Shown here piece by piece: positions 1 to 6,759 of a stretch of DNA of 7,227 bases. Below the pieces are notes generated by a model. That model ran no database searches. It worked only from the letters and a program-made list of their open reading frames with translations, and was not told the DNA's origin. The stretch's first letter is position 1. Every line of letters starts with the position of its first letter. The position numbers and the translations under genes were made by a program. This DNA comes from Chlorobiales bacterium (GTDB lineage Bacteria; Bacteroidota; Chlorobiia; Chlorobiales; Chlorobiaceae), in the NCBI GenBank assembly GCA_022360275.1, contig JAKSDC010000010.1, positions 1-7,227 of the forward strand, given 5' to 3'.

Positions 1-33
1 CCGGCAGCGGACACGAAAGCCGTTGCAACATAA
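1..33 (+). CDS. Possible C-terminal end of a truncated upstream gene
   Basis: Reading from base 1 in frame 1 gives ten codons (PAADTKAVAT) and a TAA stop at 31-33. The stop lies 2 bp before a strong hairpin (36-74), the spacing expected for the end of a gene that converges on nifJ. Ten codons are too few to identify a family, and an open frame this short can occur by chance. The gene body would lie left of the window. The alternative is that this is simply spacer downstream of nifJ. Confidence 0.3.
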   Translation, partial: PAADTKAVAT

Positions 34-35
34 GG

Positions 36-74
36 CAAAGGTTTTACAGGCCCTCGATGCCTGTAAAACCTTTG
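36..74. terminator. Perfect 16-bp hairpin, likely bidirectional terminator
   Basis: CAAAGGTTTTACAGGC (36-51) is exactly complementary to GCCTGTAAAACCTTTG (59-74), with a 7-base loop (52-58). The hairpin lies 18 bp beyond the nifJ stop codon (93-95 on the minus strand) and 2 bp after the possible plus-strand stop at 31-33. On the plus strand the stem runs into TTTGTTTAAG, a short U-rich tail. On the minus strand no clean U-run follows, although the stem itself ends in CCTTTG. The long perfect stem and its position between convergent gene ends support a shared terminator. Use in both directions is inference. Confidence 0.75.
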
Positions 75-92
75 TTTAAGCATCTTTTACTC

Positions 93-3000
93 CTAATCGT
101 TCTCGAATTTTCTTGTCGCGAGATACTCGTACGTTGCGTAACGGGCATCGACTTCCTGCTGGATTTCTTCGAAGAATGCTTTTGCCAGATCAGGATGGCT
201 TTTCTTGAGCATACGGAAACGGTTTTCCATATTCAGGAACTGCTCGACAGGAATTTTCGGTTTTTTCGAATCGAGAATCAAAGGATTCTTGCCCTCTTTT
301 CTTCTGTCGGGATTGTAGCGATAGAGCAGCCAGTGTCCCGAGTCAACCGCTGCTTTCTGATGCTCCATGCCAATAGCCATGTCTATGCCGTGTGCAATGC
401 AGTGCGAGTAGGCAATGATAACGGACGGACCGTCGTATGCTTCGGCTTCGAGGAAGGCTTTTACGGTATGTTCATCTCTTGATCCCATTGCTACGCTGGC
501 AACGTAAGCTGTGCCGTAGGTCATGGAAATCATTCCCAGATCTTTTTTCTGGAGAGGTCGTCCGGCAGCAGCGAACTTGGCAACGGCGGCTTTCGGTGTG
601 GCTTTGGATGCCTGGCCGCCGGTGTTGGAATATACTTCGGTGTCAAGTACCAAAAGATTGACGTTTTCCGCGCCTGCGGTTACATGGTCAACCCCGCTGT
701 ATCCGATGTCGTAAGCCCATCCGTCTCCACCGATACCCCAGACACTTTTCTTGACCAGCATGTCGGCTACTGCAAGCAGGCTTTTCGCTTCAGGACGGTC
801 AATGCCCGCAAGCTTTTCTTTAAGGGCTTTTACCCGTTTGCGCTGTTCGAAGATTTCAGGTTCGTTTGTCTGTATTGCCTCGAGAATTTCGGTTGCAAGG
901 GTGTCGCCGATTTCTGCCCAAAGTTCTTTTACCAGCTCTTCGGCATACTCTTTCTGTTTGTTGATCGAAATTCTGAAACCCAAGGCAAACTCTGCAGTAT
1001 CTTCAAACAGTGAGTTCGACCATGTCGGTCCGAGGCCGTCGGGGTTTGTGCAGAACGGTGTTGTCGGCAGGTTGCCTCCGTAAATGGATGAACAGCCCGT
1101 TGCATTCCCAAGGACAAGCCGGTCGCCGAAAAGCTGGGTTGCAAGTTTGACATATTGTGTTTCACCGCAGCCGGCACAAGCGCCGTTGAATTCAAAGAGT
1201 GGCTGCTGCAGCTGCTGTTCCCTGATAATACGGGGATTGATCTTTGAACGGTCGAATTCCGGAATGTTTATAAAGTAATTCCAGTTGTCAATCTCGTTTT
1301 CACGAATCGGTGCCTGGAGTTCCATCTTGAGGGCGTGCCGCTCAGGATTTTTCTTATCGCTTCCGGGACAGATATGAGCACAGATTTCACAGCCCGTACA
1401 GTCTTCCACAGCTACCTGGATAGTATATTTCAGACCTTTCCAGTTCTTGCCTTTCGCATCGATATGTTTGAACGTCGCGGGCGCGCTCTCGAGATATTTC
1501 GGATCGTAAGCTTTGGAGCGGATAACGCCGTGCGGACACATCAATGCGCATTTGCCGCACTGGATACAAACGTCGGCGTCCCAGACAGGAACTTTTTCCG
1601 CCAGATTGCGTTTTTCGAATTTCGATGTGCCGACCGGGAAGGTGCCGTCAACAGGCATCTGGCTTACCGGGATGTCGTCTCCTTCGCCTGAAATAATTTT
1701 CGCAAGCGTGTTGCAGACAAATTCCGGTGCTTCGCCGAAGATCGGCGGCCGCATGGCTTTTTTGCTGTCGGCAACAGAGCCTATGGTTACCTCGTGAAGG
1801 TTTGATACGGAGCTTTCAACTGCCCCGATATTCTGGTTGACAATATCGTCGCCTTTACGGCCATAGGTTTCCCTGATCGACTCCTTGATCTTTTCGAGAG
1901 CCTCCTCACGAGGCAGAACGCCGGAGATGGCAAAGAAACAGGCCTGCATGATCGTGTTGATGCGCTGCCCCATGTGGTTTTCCTCGGCAACCTTGTAGGC
2001 ATCGATCGTATACAACTTTGCTTTTTTGTTTATCAGGTGTTCCTGGACAAGTTTCGGCAGATGATCCCAGAGTTCCTCGGGTGAATAATGAGAGTTTACC
2101 AGAAGTGTTCCGCCTTCCCTGAGATTTTTAACCAAGTCGATGGATTCGAGGAAGATCCAGTGGTGGCAGCCGATAAAATGCGCCGTCGATACCTTGTAGG
2201 TCGAAAGGATAGGTTTCGGGCCGAACCTGAGGTGCGATACGGTAATCGATCCTGCTTTCTTGGAATCATAGACAAAGTATCCCTGGGCATAGTTGTCGGT
2301 GTTCTCGCCTATAATCTTGATGGTGTTTTTGTTCGCGCCGACCGTACCGTCCGAACCAAGGCCGTAAAACATGGCTCTGAACACATCTTCGCCTTCGATG
2401 CAAACACTTTCATCGTAATCCAGGCTGCTGTGGGTTACATCGTCGGTAATGCCGACCGTAAAGTGATTTTTCGGCTCATCCTGCGCAAGGTTGTCGAAAA
2501 CTGCCTTGACCATCGATGGTGTAAACTCTTTGGATGAAAGGCCGTATCTGCCTCCAATAACTTCAGGATGACCATCTTCCATGCCTTCATGAATGGCATT
2601 GACAACGTCGAGGTAAAGCGGTTCGCCTGCGCTGCCGGGTTCTTTCATCCTGTCGAGCGCAGCGATGGATTTCACTGTTGAAGGAAGTGCGGCAAGAAAA
2701 CGTGTGACGTCGAACGGACGGTAAAGACGTACCTTGATAAGACCGACTTTTTCTCCCTGCCGGTTCAGATATTCAACGGTTTCAAGGGCGGTTTCAGCGC
2801 CTGATCCCATCATGACGATGACGCGATCAGCGTCCGGGGCACCGTAGTATTGGTAGAGTCTGTACCGGCGTCCGGTCAGTTCCGCAAACTTGTCCATGGT
2901 TTTTTCGACAATATCCGGGCAGGCATTGTAGAAGGGATTGACGGTTTCGCGCCCCTGGAAGTAAACGTCCGGGTTCTGAGACGTGCCGCGAATGATCGGC

Positions 3001-3635
3001 TGGTCAGGTGACATGCGGCGGTTTCTGTGAGCGATAACCAGTTCATCGTCGATCATGCTCTTAATCTGATCGTCTGAAAGCACCTCGATCTTGGTGATTT
3101 CATGCGATGTCCTGAAGCCGTCGAAAAAGTGGAGGAACGGAACTCGAGATTCCAGTGTTGCCGCTTCGGCAATCAGCGCAAGGTCCATAACTTCCTGTCC
3201 TGAACATGAGGAAAGCAGTGCAAAACCGGTTCCGCGAACCGACATCACGTCGCCATGATCACCGAAGATTGAAAGCGCCTGGCAGGCAAGAGAGCGTGCG
3301 GATACGTGGATGGTACAAGGGCTCAGTTCTCCCGCAATCTTGTACATTGACGGGATCATGAGGAGCAAACCCTGTGCCGCGGTAAAAGTGGTCGTCAAGG
3401 CACCTGTCTGTACCGCACCGTGAACCGCGGCGGCGGCTCCGGCTTCACTCTGCATTTCATCTACCAGGGGAACGCTGCCCCAAACATTCGGGAGTCCTTC
3501 AGCAGCCCAATCGTCTGAATACTCACCCATGTTTGAGGCCGGCGTAATAGGATATATCGAGATAACCTCGTTTGTTCTATAGGCAACGTAAGCCAATGCT
3601 TCATTGCCTTCCATTGTTTTATAAATCAGGCTCAT
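93..3635 (-). CDS. nifJ: Pyruvate:ferredoxin (flavodoxin) oxidoreductase / pyruvate synthase, single-chain
   Basis: This cytoplasmic iron-sulfur enzyme interconverts pyruvate + CoA with acetyl-CoA + CO2, using ferredoxin as electron partner. In a reductive-TCA autotroph it would run as pyruvate synthase. At 1180 aa it has the normal length for the fused homodimeric type. Domain I carries YPITPAS (28-34) with Thr31, Glu64 and Arg114, which match the pyruvate-site residues known from the Desulfovibrio africanus enzyme. The ferredoxin-like domain has two 4Fe-4S motifs: Cys690/693/696/700 and Cys746/749/752/756. The proximal cluster ligands are Cys820, Cys823, Cys848 and Cys1079. The thiamine diphosphate motif runs from GDGW (970-973) to NTGGQ (1004-1008). 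All key residues are present, so the enzyme should be active. The first ATG is chosen because the family N-terminus (KTMEGNEA) begins a few residues later. There is no clear Shine-Dalgarno sequence. It is transcribed alone, divergently from rlmB. An electron-transfer role in nitrogen fixation is the alternative, but no nif genes are visible. Confidence 0.97.
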   Translation of the reverse strand: MSLIYKTMEGNEALAYVAYRTNEVISIYPITPASNMGEYSDDWAAEGLPNVWGSVPLVDEMQSEAGAAAAVHGAVQTGALTTTFTAAQGLLLMIPSMYKIAGELSPCTIHVSARSLACQALSIFGDHGDVMSVRGTGFALLSSCSGQEVMDLALIAEAATLESRVPFLHFFDGFRTSHEITKIEVLSDDQIKSMIDDELVIAHRNRRMSPDQPIIRGTSQNPDVYFQGRETVNPFYNACPDIVEKTMDKFAELTGRRYRLYQYYGAPDADRVIVMMGSGAETALETVEYLNRQGEKVGLIKVRLYRPFDVTRFLAALPSTVKSIAALDRMKEPGSAGEPLYLDVVNAIHEGMEDGHPEVIGGRYGLSSKEFTPSMVKAVFDNLAQDEPKNHFTVGITDDVTHSSLDYDESVCIEGEDVFRAMFYGLGSDGTVGANKNTIKIIGENTDNYAQGYFVYDSKKAGSITVSHLRFGPKPILSTYKVSTAHFIGCHHWIFLESIDLVKNLREGGTLLVNSHYSPEELWDHLPKLVQEHLINKKAKLYTIDAYKVAEENHMGQRINTIMQACFFAISGVLPREEALEKIKESIRETYGRKGDDIVNQNIGAVESSVSNLHEVTIGSVADSKKAMRPPIFGEAPEFVCNTLAKIISGEGDDIPVSQMPVDGTFPVGTSKFEKRNLAEKVPVWDADVCIQCGKCALMCPHGVIRSKAYDPKYLESAPATFKHIDAKGKNWKGLKYTIQVAVEDCTGCEICAHICPGSDKKNPERHALKMELQAPIRENEIDNWNYFINIPEFDRSKINPRIIREQQLQQPLFEFNGACAGCGETQYVKLATQLFGDRLVLGNATGCSSIYGGNLPTTPFCTNPDGLGPTWSNSLFEDTAEFALGFRISINKQKEYAEELVKELWAEIGDTLATEILEAIQTNEPEIFEQRKRVKALKEKLAGIDRPEAKSLLAVADMLVKKSVWGIGGDGWAYDIGYSGVDHVTAGAENVNLLVLDTEVYSNTGGQASKATPKAAVAKFAAAGRPLQKKDLGMISMTYGTAYVASVAMGSRDEHTVKAFLEAEAYDGPSVIIAYSHCIAHGIDMAIGMEHQKAAVDSGHWLLYRYNPDRRKEGKNPLILDSKKPKIPVEQFLNMENRFRMLKKSHPDLAKAFFEEIQQEVDARYATYEYLATRKFEND

Positions 3636-3785
3636 TGTATTTAAAAGATAAAAACAGGTTAATGTTTGTTGGACTTGGATATGAATTGTATCAGGTATGT
3701 TGGAATCACTGCGTGCCCTTCAAACAAAAAAACGATAACGAAAGGATCAATATACATCATTTTAATTACATTTCGATGTGATAAG

Positions 3786-3807
3786 TGACCGGTCATGCAA
3801 TTATAAT
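3786..3807 (+). promoter_or_regulatory. Putative rlmB promoter with embedded palindrome
   Basis: A perfect TATAAT lies at 3802-3807, 66 bp before the rlmB ATG, which would give a 5' leader of about 60 nt. The expected -35 position (3779-3784, TGATAA) does not resemble TTGACA. Just upstream of the -10 is the perfect palindrome TGACCGGTCA (3786-3795), where a bound regulator could block or help RNA polymerase. Promoter activity and operator function are both inferred from sequence alone. Confidence 0.35.
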
Positions 3808-3864
3808 TCCGGCAACAGTCACGCTCATTGTAAGCCTTTTGATTTTTTTACGCTTGACACTTTT

Positions 3865-3868
3865 GAGG
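3865..3868 (+). promoter_or_regulatory. Ribosome binding site that decides the rlmB start
   Basis: GAGG sits 5 bases before the ATG at 3874. This is the usual Shine-Dalgarno spacing and favours that ATG over the in-frame GTG at 3778, which would add 32 residues unlike the family N-terminus. Confidence 0.6.
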
Positions 3869-3873
3869 CCTTC

Positions 3874-4605
3874 ATGAATGATATTGTTTACGGCAGAAAC
3901 GCGGTTCTTGAGCTTCTTGCTTCAGACCCCGAAAAGGTTGAAAAGATTTACATGCAGTTCAATACCGCGCATCACAAGCTCAGGGAAATTCTCATTACAG
4001 CCAAACGGTCAAGGATTCCGGTCGGCAAGGCCCGTCTTGAAAAACTGGGCGAAATTGCAGGAACGACCAAGCATCAGGGAGTATGCGCGCTTATAAGCAC
4101 GATACGATACTATCAGCTCGAAGAAGTTCTTCAGACTCCGCGTAATACGAATCCGCTGATCGTTATCCTGCCCGGACTGAACGATCCGCATAACGTCGGA
4201 GCTGTTATCCGTACTGCAGAGGCGGTTGCCGCCGATGCCGTCATACTGATCGACGGCAAGGGAGCCCCCGTCAATGCAGCGGTGCACAAGGCATCTGCAG
4301 GTGCGGCTTCACATATACGACTGTGCAAGGTGCGAAATCTTGCGGCATGCCTCAAGACGCTTCGGGAAAAAGGATTCCAGGTTATCGCGGCAGATATGCA
4401 GGCCGAAAAAAACTATACGGATGTTGATTTCAGGCTCCCGTCAGTGCTGCTGATGGGCAGTGAAGGAGAAGGGCTCGACGCCCGGAACCGGGAGCAGTGC
4501 GACAGCCTCGTGCGCATTCCGATGGCCGGATGTGTCGAGTCGCTGAACGTGAGCGTTTCGGCAGGGGTGTTGCTCTACGAAGCGATGCGCCAACGGTTGT
4601 TGTAG
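3874..4605 (+). CDS. rlmB: 23S rRNA (guanosine-2'-O-)-methyltransferase RlmB, SpoU/TrmH family
   Basis: This is a SAM-dependent SPOUT-class enzyme, expected to 2'-O-methylate a guanosine of 23S rRNA (G2251 in E. coli numbering) during large-subunit assembly. From the ATG at 3874 it is 243 aa, the normal RlmB length. The N-terminal RNA-binding domain (about 3-77) begins with IVYGRNAVLELL and includes KHQGV (66-70). The catalytic SpoU domain shows the three family motifs: motif 1 DPHNVGAVIRTA (104-115, with Asn107 and Arg113), motif 2 GSEGEGL (195-201), and motif 3 RIPMAGCVESLNVS (214-227, with Ser223 and Asn225), which form the knotted SAM site. The gene stands alone, divergent from nifJ, and ends inside the first base of a large inverted repeat. 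The exact methylated nucleotide cannot be read from sequence; a tRNA-modifying paralogue such as TrmH is possible but less likely given the N-terminal domain. Confidence 0.88.
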   Translation: MNDIVYGRNAVLELLASDPEKVEKIYMQFNTAHHKLREILITAKRSRIPVGKARLEKLGEIAGTTKHQGVCALISTIRYYQLEEVLQTPRNTNPLIVILPGLNDPHNVGAVIRTAEAVAADAVILIDGKGAPVNAAVHKASAGAASHIRLCKVRNLAACLKTLREKGFQVIAADMQAEKNYTDVDFRLPSVLLMGSEGEGLDARNREQCDSLVRIPMAGCVESLNVSVSAGVLLYEAMRQRLL

Positions 4606-4746
4606 GGTGTCTTGAAAAACCTGCTGCGGTTTCCGATAGCTTCGTTGAGCGGTGCTCGGAATCCTCGTGTACTCTGTGTACACTCCGGTTCCTGCGCTCC
4701 GTTCGTCTCGCTCTCGAAACTCTCGCGACGGTTTTTCAAGGCACCC
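4605..4746. repeat. Large imperfect inverted repeat abutting the rlmB stop codon
   Basis: The outer arms are 4605-4621 (GGGTGTCTTGAAAAACC) and 4730-4746 (GGTTTTTCAAGGCACCC). They match at 16 of 17 positions, and the exception (T4610/G4741) would be a G-U pair in plus-strand RNA. Further in, with small bulges, a GTTTC-GA-AGC segment on the left pairs with its counterpart on the right. The centre is GTGTAC (4667-4672) facing GTACAC (4678-4683) around a 5-base loop. The whole unit is about 142 bp. The left arm starts on the final G of the rlmB TAG. A T-rich stretch follows the right arm (4752-4769), so it could terminate rlmB transcription. CGGTTTTTC is repeated at 4729-4737 and 4750-4758. I recall similar intergenic palindromes with a GTGTAC core in other anaerobe genomes, but copy number cannot be seen here. 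It encodes no recognisable protein. Confidence 0.8.
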
Positions 4747-5035
4747 CTCCGGTTTTTCCTTCTTTTATATAGATCCTATAAGTCTCATAAAACTTATAAA
4801 GAGAAAATCGATTGGGCAGAAGGAAGCTGTTCCCTGCTTTTTGTCGGCTGCCGACTGAATATCTGGCTCCCTGCTTCTGAATTCCGGATTCCTTCTTCTC
4901 GAACAATTCAACACCTCAACAAATCAACATGCCGCAAGGCATTGCTCCATCTTTTCCCGGATGTAAAAAAATATTACCTTGGTTTTTTAATTGATCATTT
5001 TCTATTCTCACAGAACGTTTTAACTGCTCACGGCC
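4747..5035. other. Non-coding AT-rich spacer and gcvH leader
   Basis: I see no protein or RNA gene in these 289 bp. It starts with a pyrimidine-rich run (4752-4769), then a short A/T inverted repeat (4777-4798), a stretch of low-complexity CAAC-type sequence (4906-4930), and an A/T-only stem, TAAAAAA (4964-4970) with TTTTTTA (4983-4989). Next to that stem is a near-palindrome, AATTGATCATTT (4989-5000), 35 bp before the gcvH ATG. TTGATC (4991-4996) could serve as a -35, but no convincing -10 follows at 16-18 bp. I see none of the conserved glycine-riboswitch core elements despite the downstream glycine cleavage genes. Confidence 0.6.
4777..4798. repeat. Small inverted repeat of TATAAGT / ACTTATA units
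   Basis: TATAAGT (4777-4783) and ACTTATA (4792-4798) are perfect reverse complements around an 8-base spacer that itself contains CATAAA. The segment therefore reads as a degenerate series of 7-8-base units (TATAAG, CATAAA, TTATAAA). It may be a decayed short tandem repeat of the kind common in intergenic DNA. No function is evident. Confidence 0.45.
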
Positions 5036-5416
5036 ATGAATTTTCCAGATACTCTCCATTACACCAGTGACCACGAATGGGTTAAAGTGCTCGATGACGG
5101 AACGGTGCGTGTTGGAATAACCGATTTTGCCCAGTCCGAGCTGGGAGATGTTGTTTTTGTCGAAACAAAGCCGGTGGGTACTGTCCTGAAGCAGCATGAG
5201 GTTTTCGGTACCGTCGAAGCCGTGAAAACCGTTGCCGACCTTTTTGCTCCGGTTGCAGGTACGATCACTAAAGTTAATGAGGCCCTCGATGCAGCGGAAG
5301 TTGTCAACAGCAGCCCCTATGAAGAGGGCTGGATGATCGAGCTGACCATGGAGGATCCCGGGCAGCTCTCTGCGCTGATGACATCCGAGGAATACAAAAA
5401 AACCGTCGGGGAGTAA
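5036..5416 (+). CDS. gcvH: Glycine cleavage system H protein (lipoyl carrier)
   Basis: The H protein carries the aminomethyl group on a lipoyl arm between the P, T and L proteins of the cytoplasmic glycine cleavage system (glycine + THF + NAD+ to methylene-THF + CO2 + NH3 + NADH). At 126 aa it has the family's usual length. The N-terminus YTSDHEWVKV (9-18) is typical. The lipoylated lysine is Lys64 in TVEAVKTVADLFAPV (59-73), in the hairpin turn of the lipoyl domain. The C-terminal signature NSSPYEEGWMIEL (91-103) is intact. The start is chosen by the family N-terminus, since no Shine-Dalgarno sequence precedes the ATG. It is followed 8 bp later by gcvPA, almost certainly in the same transcript. 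Because of the lipoyl arm, a lipoate-relay role is an alternative for some H-like proteins, but the gcvPA neighbour favours the normal role. Confidence 0.96.
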   Translation: MNFPDTLHYTSDHEWVKVLDDGTVRVGITDFAQSELGDVVFVETKPVGTVLKQHEVFGTVEAVKTVADLFAPVAGTITKVNEALDAAEVVNSSPYEEGWMIELTMEDPGQLSALMTSEEYKKTVGE

Positions 5417-5424
5417 AGTAAACG

Positions 5425-6759
5425 ATGCCTTTTATTGTCAATACGGACAGCGACCGCAATGAGATGCTCAAAGAAATAGGCGCGGCATCCTTTGACGATC
5501 TGATTGCGGATATACCTCAGGAACTGCGTCTGAAAGAACCGCTCAATCTTCCCGCTGCCCTTTCCGAGCCGCAGGTTATGCAGCTTATGGAAGAGCTTGC
5601 CGCGAAAAACGTATCGACAGCGAGCCATGTCTGTTACCTGGGCGGCGGCGCATATGATCATTATATTCCGCCTGCAATTAAAACCATTGCATCCCGCAGC
5701 GAATTTTATACCGCATATACTCCTTATCAGGCCGAGGTGTCCCAGGGTACGCTCCAGGCTATCTATGAGTACCAGAGCATGATCTGCCGGCTTTACGGCA
5801 TGGACACCGCAAACGCATCGCTCTATGACGGCGCCACGGCTCTTGCCGAGGCCGTTTCTATGGCAATGGCTGTTACCGGCCGTTCGAAGGTTGTTGTTGC
5901 AGGCAAGCTGCATCCGAATGCACTGCACGTTCTTAAGACGTTCATTGAGGCCGGGGGCGACCGCACTGTGGTTCAAAACGGGTTGCAGGATGGCGTTTGT
6001 GATGTCGAAAATCTGGAAAAAACAGTTGATGACACCGTTGCGGCTGTCATTGTTCAGCAGCCGAACTTCTACGGGTGCCTCGAAGAGGTCGAGCGGATCG
6101 GTGACACTGCACACCGTAATGGAGCACTTTTCATTGTTTCTGCTGACCCGGTTTCCCTTGGGATTCTCGAGGCTCCTGGGAACTACGGGGCGGATATCGC
6201 TGTCGGAGAAGGACAGCCTCTCGGCAACGCATTGAATTTCGGCGGTCCGTATCTCGGAATTTTCGCCGTTAAAAAGGACTACGTTCGCAAGATGCCGGGC
6301 AGACTCGTCGGGCTGACGAAAGACAGGGATGGTGAAGACGGCTTCATTCTCACCCTGCAGACAAGGGAACAGCATATTCGCCGGGAAAAGGCAACGTCGA
6401 ATATCTGCACCAACCAGGCGCTGAATGCGTTACAAGCTGTGGTTTATCTTTCGCTCCTTGGAAAGGAAGGATTGAGGGAGGTAGCAGAGCATTCCCTGCA
6501 GAAGTCCCATTATCTTGCCGAAAAGATTGCCGAACTGCCGGGTTATTCACTGATGTATGACAGGCCTTTCTTCAGGGAGTTCGTTGTTGAGACGCCAGTG
6601 CCTGCAGGAGAGGTTCTCGAAAAAATGCTGGAGCAGGGGATTTTTGCCGGCTATGACCTTGCCGCTGTTGATGATGAAGGGCTGCTTGTTGCCGTGACCG
6701 AAAAACGCACGAAAGAGCAGCTTGACGATTTTGTCCGGAAGCTCGGGGCTGTCAGCTGA
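5425..6759 (+). CDS. gcvPA: Glycine dehydrogenase (decarboxylating) subunit 1, alpha half of P-protein
   Basis: This is one half of the split P-protein that decarboxylates glycine and loads the aminomethyl group onto GcvH. Its 444 aa match the separate alpha subunit (about 440-450 aa), not the roughly 950-aa fused form. Visible family signatures are GGGAYDHYIP (73-82), FYTAYTPYQAEVSQG (94-108), DGATALAEA (135-143), GEGQPLG (261-267), GGPYLGIFA (273-281) and REQHIRREKATSNICTNQAL (314-333). The fold is the aspartate-aminotransferase type, but the PLP-binding lysine belongs to the beta subunit GcvPB, which is not in this window. The start lies 8 bp after gcvH. GGGGAG at 5408-5413, inside the end of gcvH, is a plausible but distant Shine-Dalgarno sequence (11-base spacing), which suggests coupled translation. 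The 3' end overlaps the convergent dapA by 8 bp. Confidence 0.95.
   Translation: MPFIVNTDSDRNEMLKEIGAASFDDLIADIPQELRLKEPLNLPAALSEPQVMQLMEELAAKNVSTASHVCYLGGGAYDHYIPPAIKTIASRSEFYTAYTPYQAEVSQGTLQAIYEYQSMICRLYGMDTANASLYDGATALAEAVSMAMAVTGRSKVVVAGKLHPNALHVLKTFIEAGGDRTVVQNGLQDGVCDVENLEKTVDDTVAAVIVQQPNFYGCLEEVERIGDTAHRNGALFIVSADPVSLGILEAPGNYGADIAVGEGQPLGNALNFGGPYLGIFAVKKDYVRKMPGRLVGLTKDRDGEDGFILTLQTREQHIRREKATSNICTNQALNALQAVVYLSLLGKEGLREVAEHSLQKSHYLAEKIAELPGYSLMYDRPFFREFVVETPVPAGEVLEKMLEQGIFAGYDLAAVDDEGLLVAVTEKRTKEQLDDFVRKLGAVS

Larger units (their letters stand above)
3636..3873. promoter_or_regulatory. Divergent intergenic region between nifJ and rlmB
   Basis: This 238-bp, AT-rich spacer must hold the promoters of both divergent genes. 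For nifJ (minus strand) the best -10 candidate I can see is TACAAT, read from plus-strand bases 3690 to 3685, but no good -35 lies at the right distance. For rlmB there is a perfect TATAAT at 3802-3807. An imperfect inverted repeat, ATTACAT-TTCG-ATGTGAT (3765-3782, one mismatched pair), adjoins a perfect 10-bp palindrome at 3786-3795. The GTG-initiated reading frame from 3778 that crosses the right part is only an upstream extension of rlmB and is not thought to be translated. Confidence 0.55.

Noticed and set aside
48..60. 13-base match AGGCCCTCGATGC shared with gcvH (5279-5291)
   Set aside because: One copy is in a hairpin loop and the other encodes conserved H-protein residues (EALDA). With no further similarity, it is most likely coincidence.
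57..482. Plus-strand open frames opposite nifJ, such as this 141-aa frame
   Set aside because: They lie fully antisense to the conserved nifJ reading frame or start within the terminator hairpin, and their sequences look like reverse-strand shadows.
3854..3859. Perfect TTGACA upstream of rlmB as a -35 box
   Set aside because: A -10 at 16-18 bp would fall inside the rlmB coding region, and no TATAAT-like hexamer is there.
3778..3873. GTG-initiated N-terminal extension of rlmB (32 residues)
   Set aside because: The extension resembles no RlmB N-terminus, overlaps the likely promoter, and lacks a ribosome site, while the ATG at 3874 has GAGG at proper spacing and gives the family length.
4612..5070. 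152-aa plus-strand open frame downstream of rlmB
   Set aside because: Its first third is a translation of the inverted repeat, the rest is AT-rich spacer, and it runs into gcvH in another frame. It has no recognisable domain.
5317..6375. 352-aa open frame on the minus strand opposite gcvPA
   Set aside because: It lies antisense to a clearly conserved gene, has no family features, and is explained by the codon bias of gcvPA.
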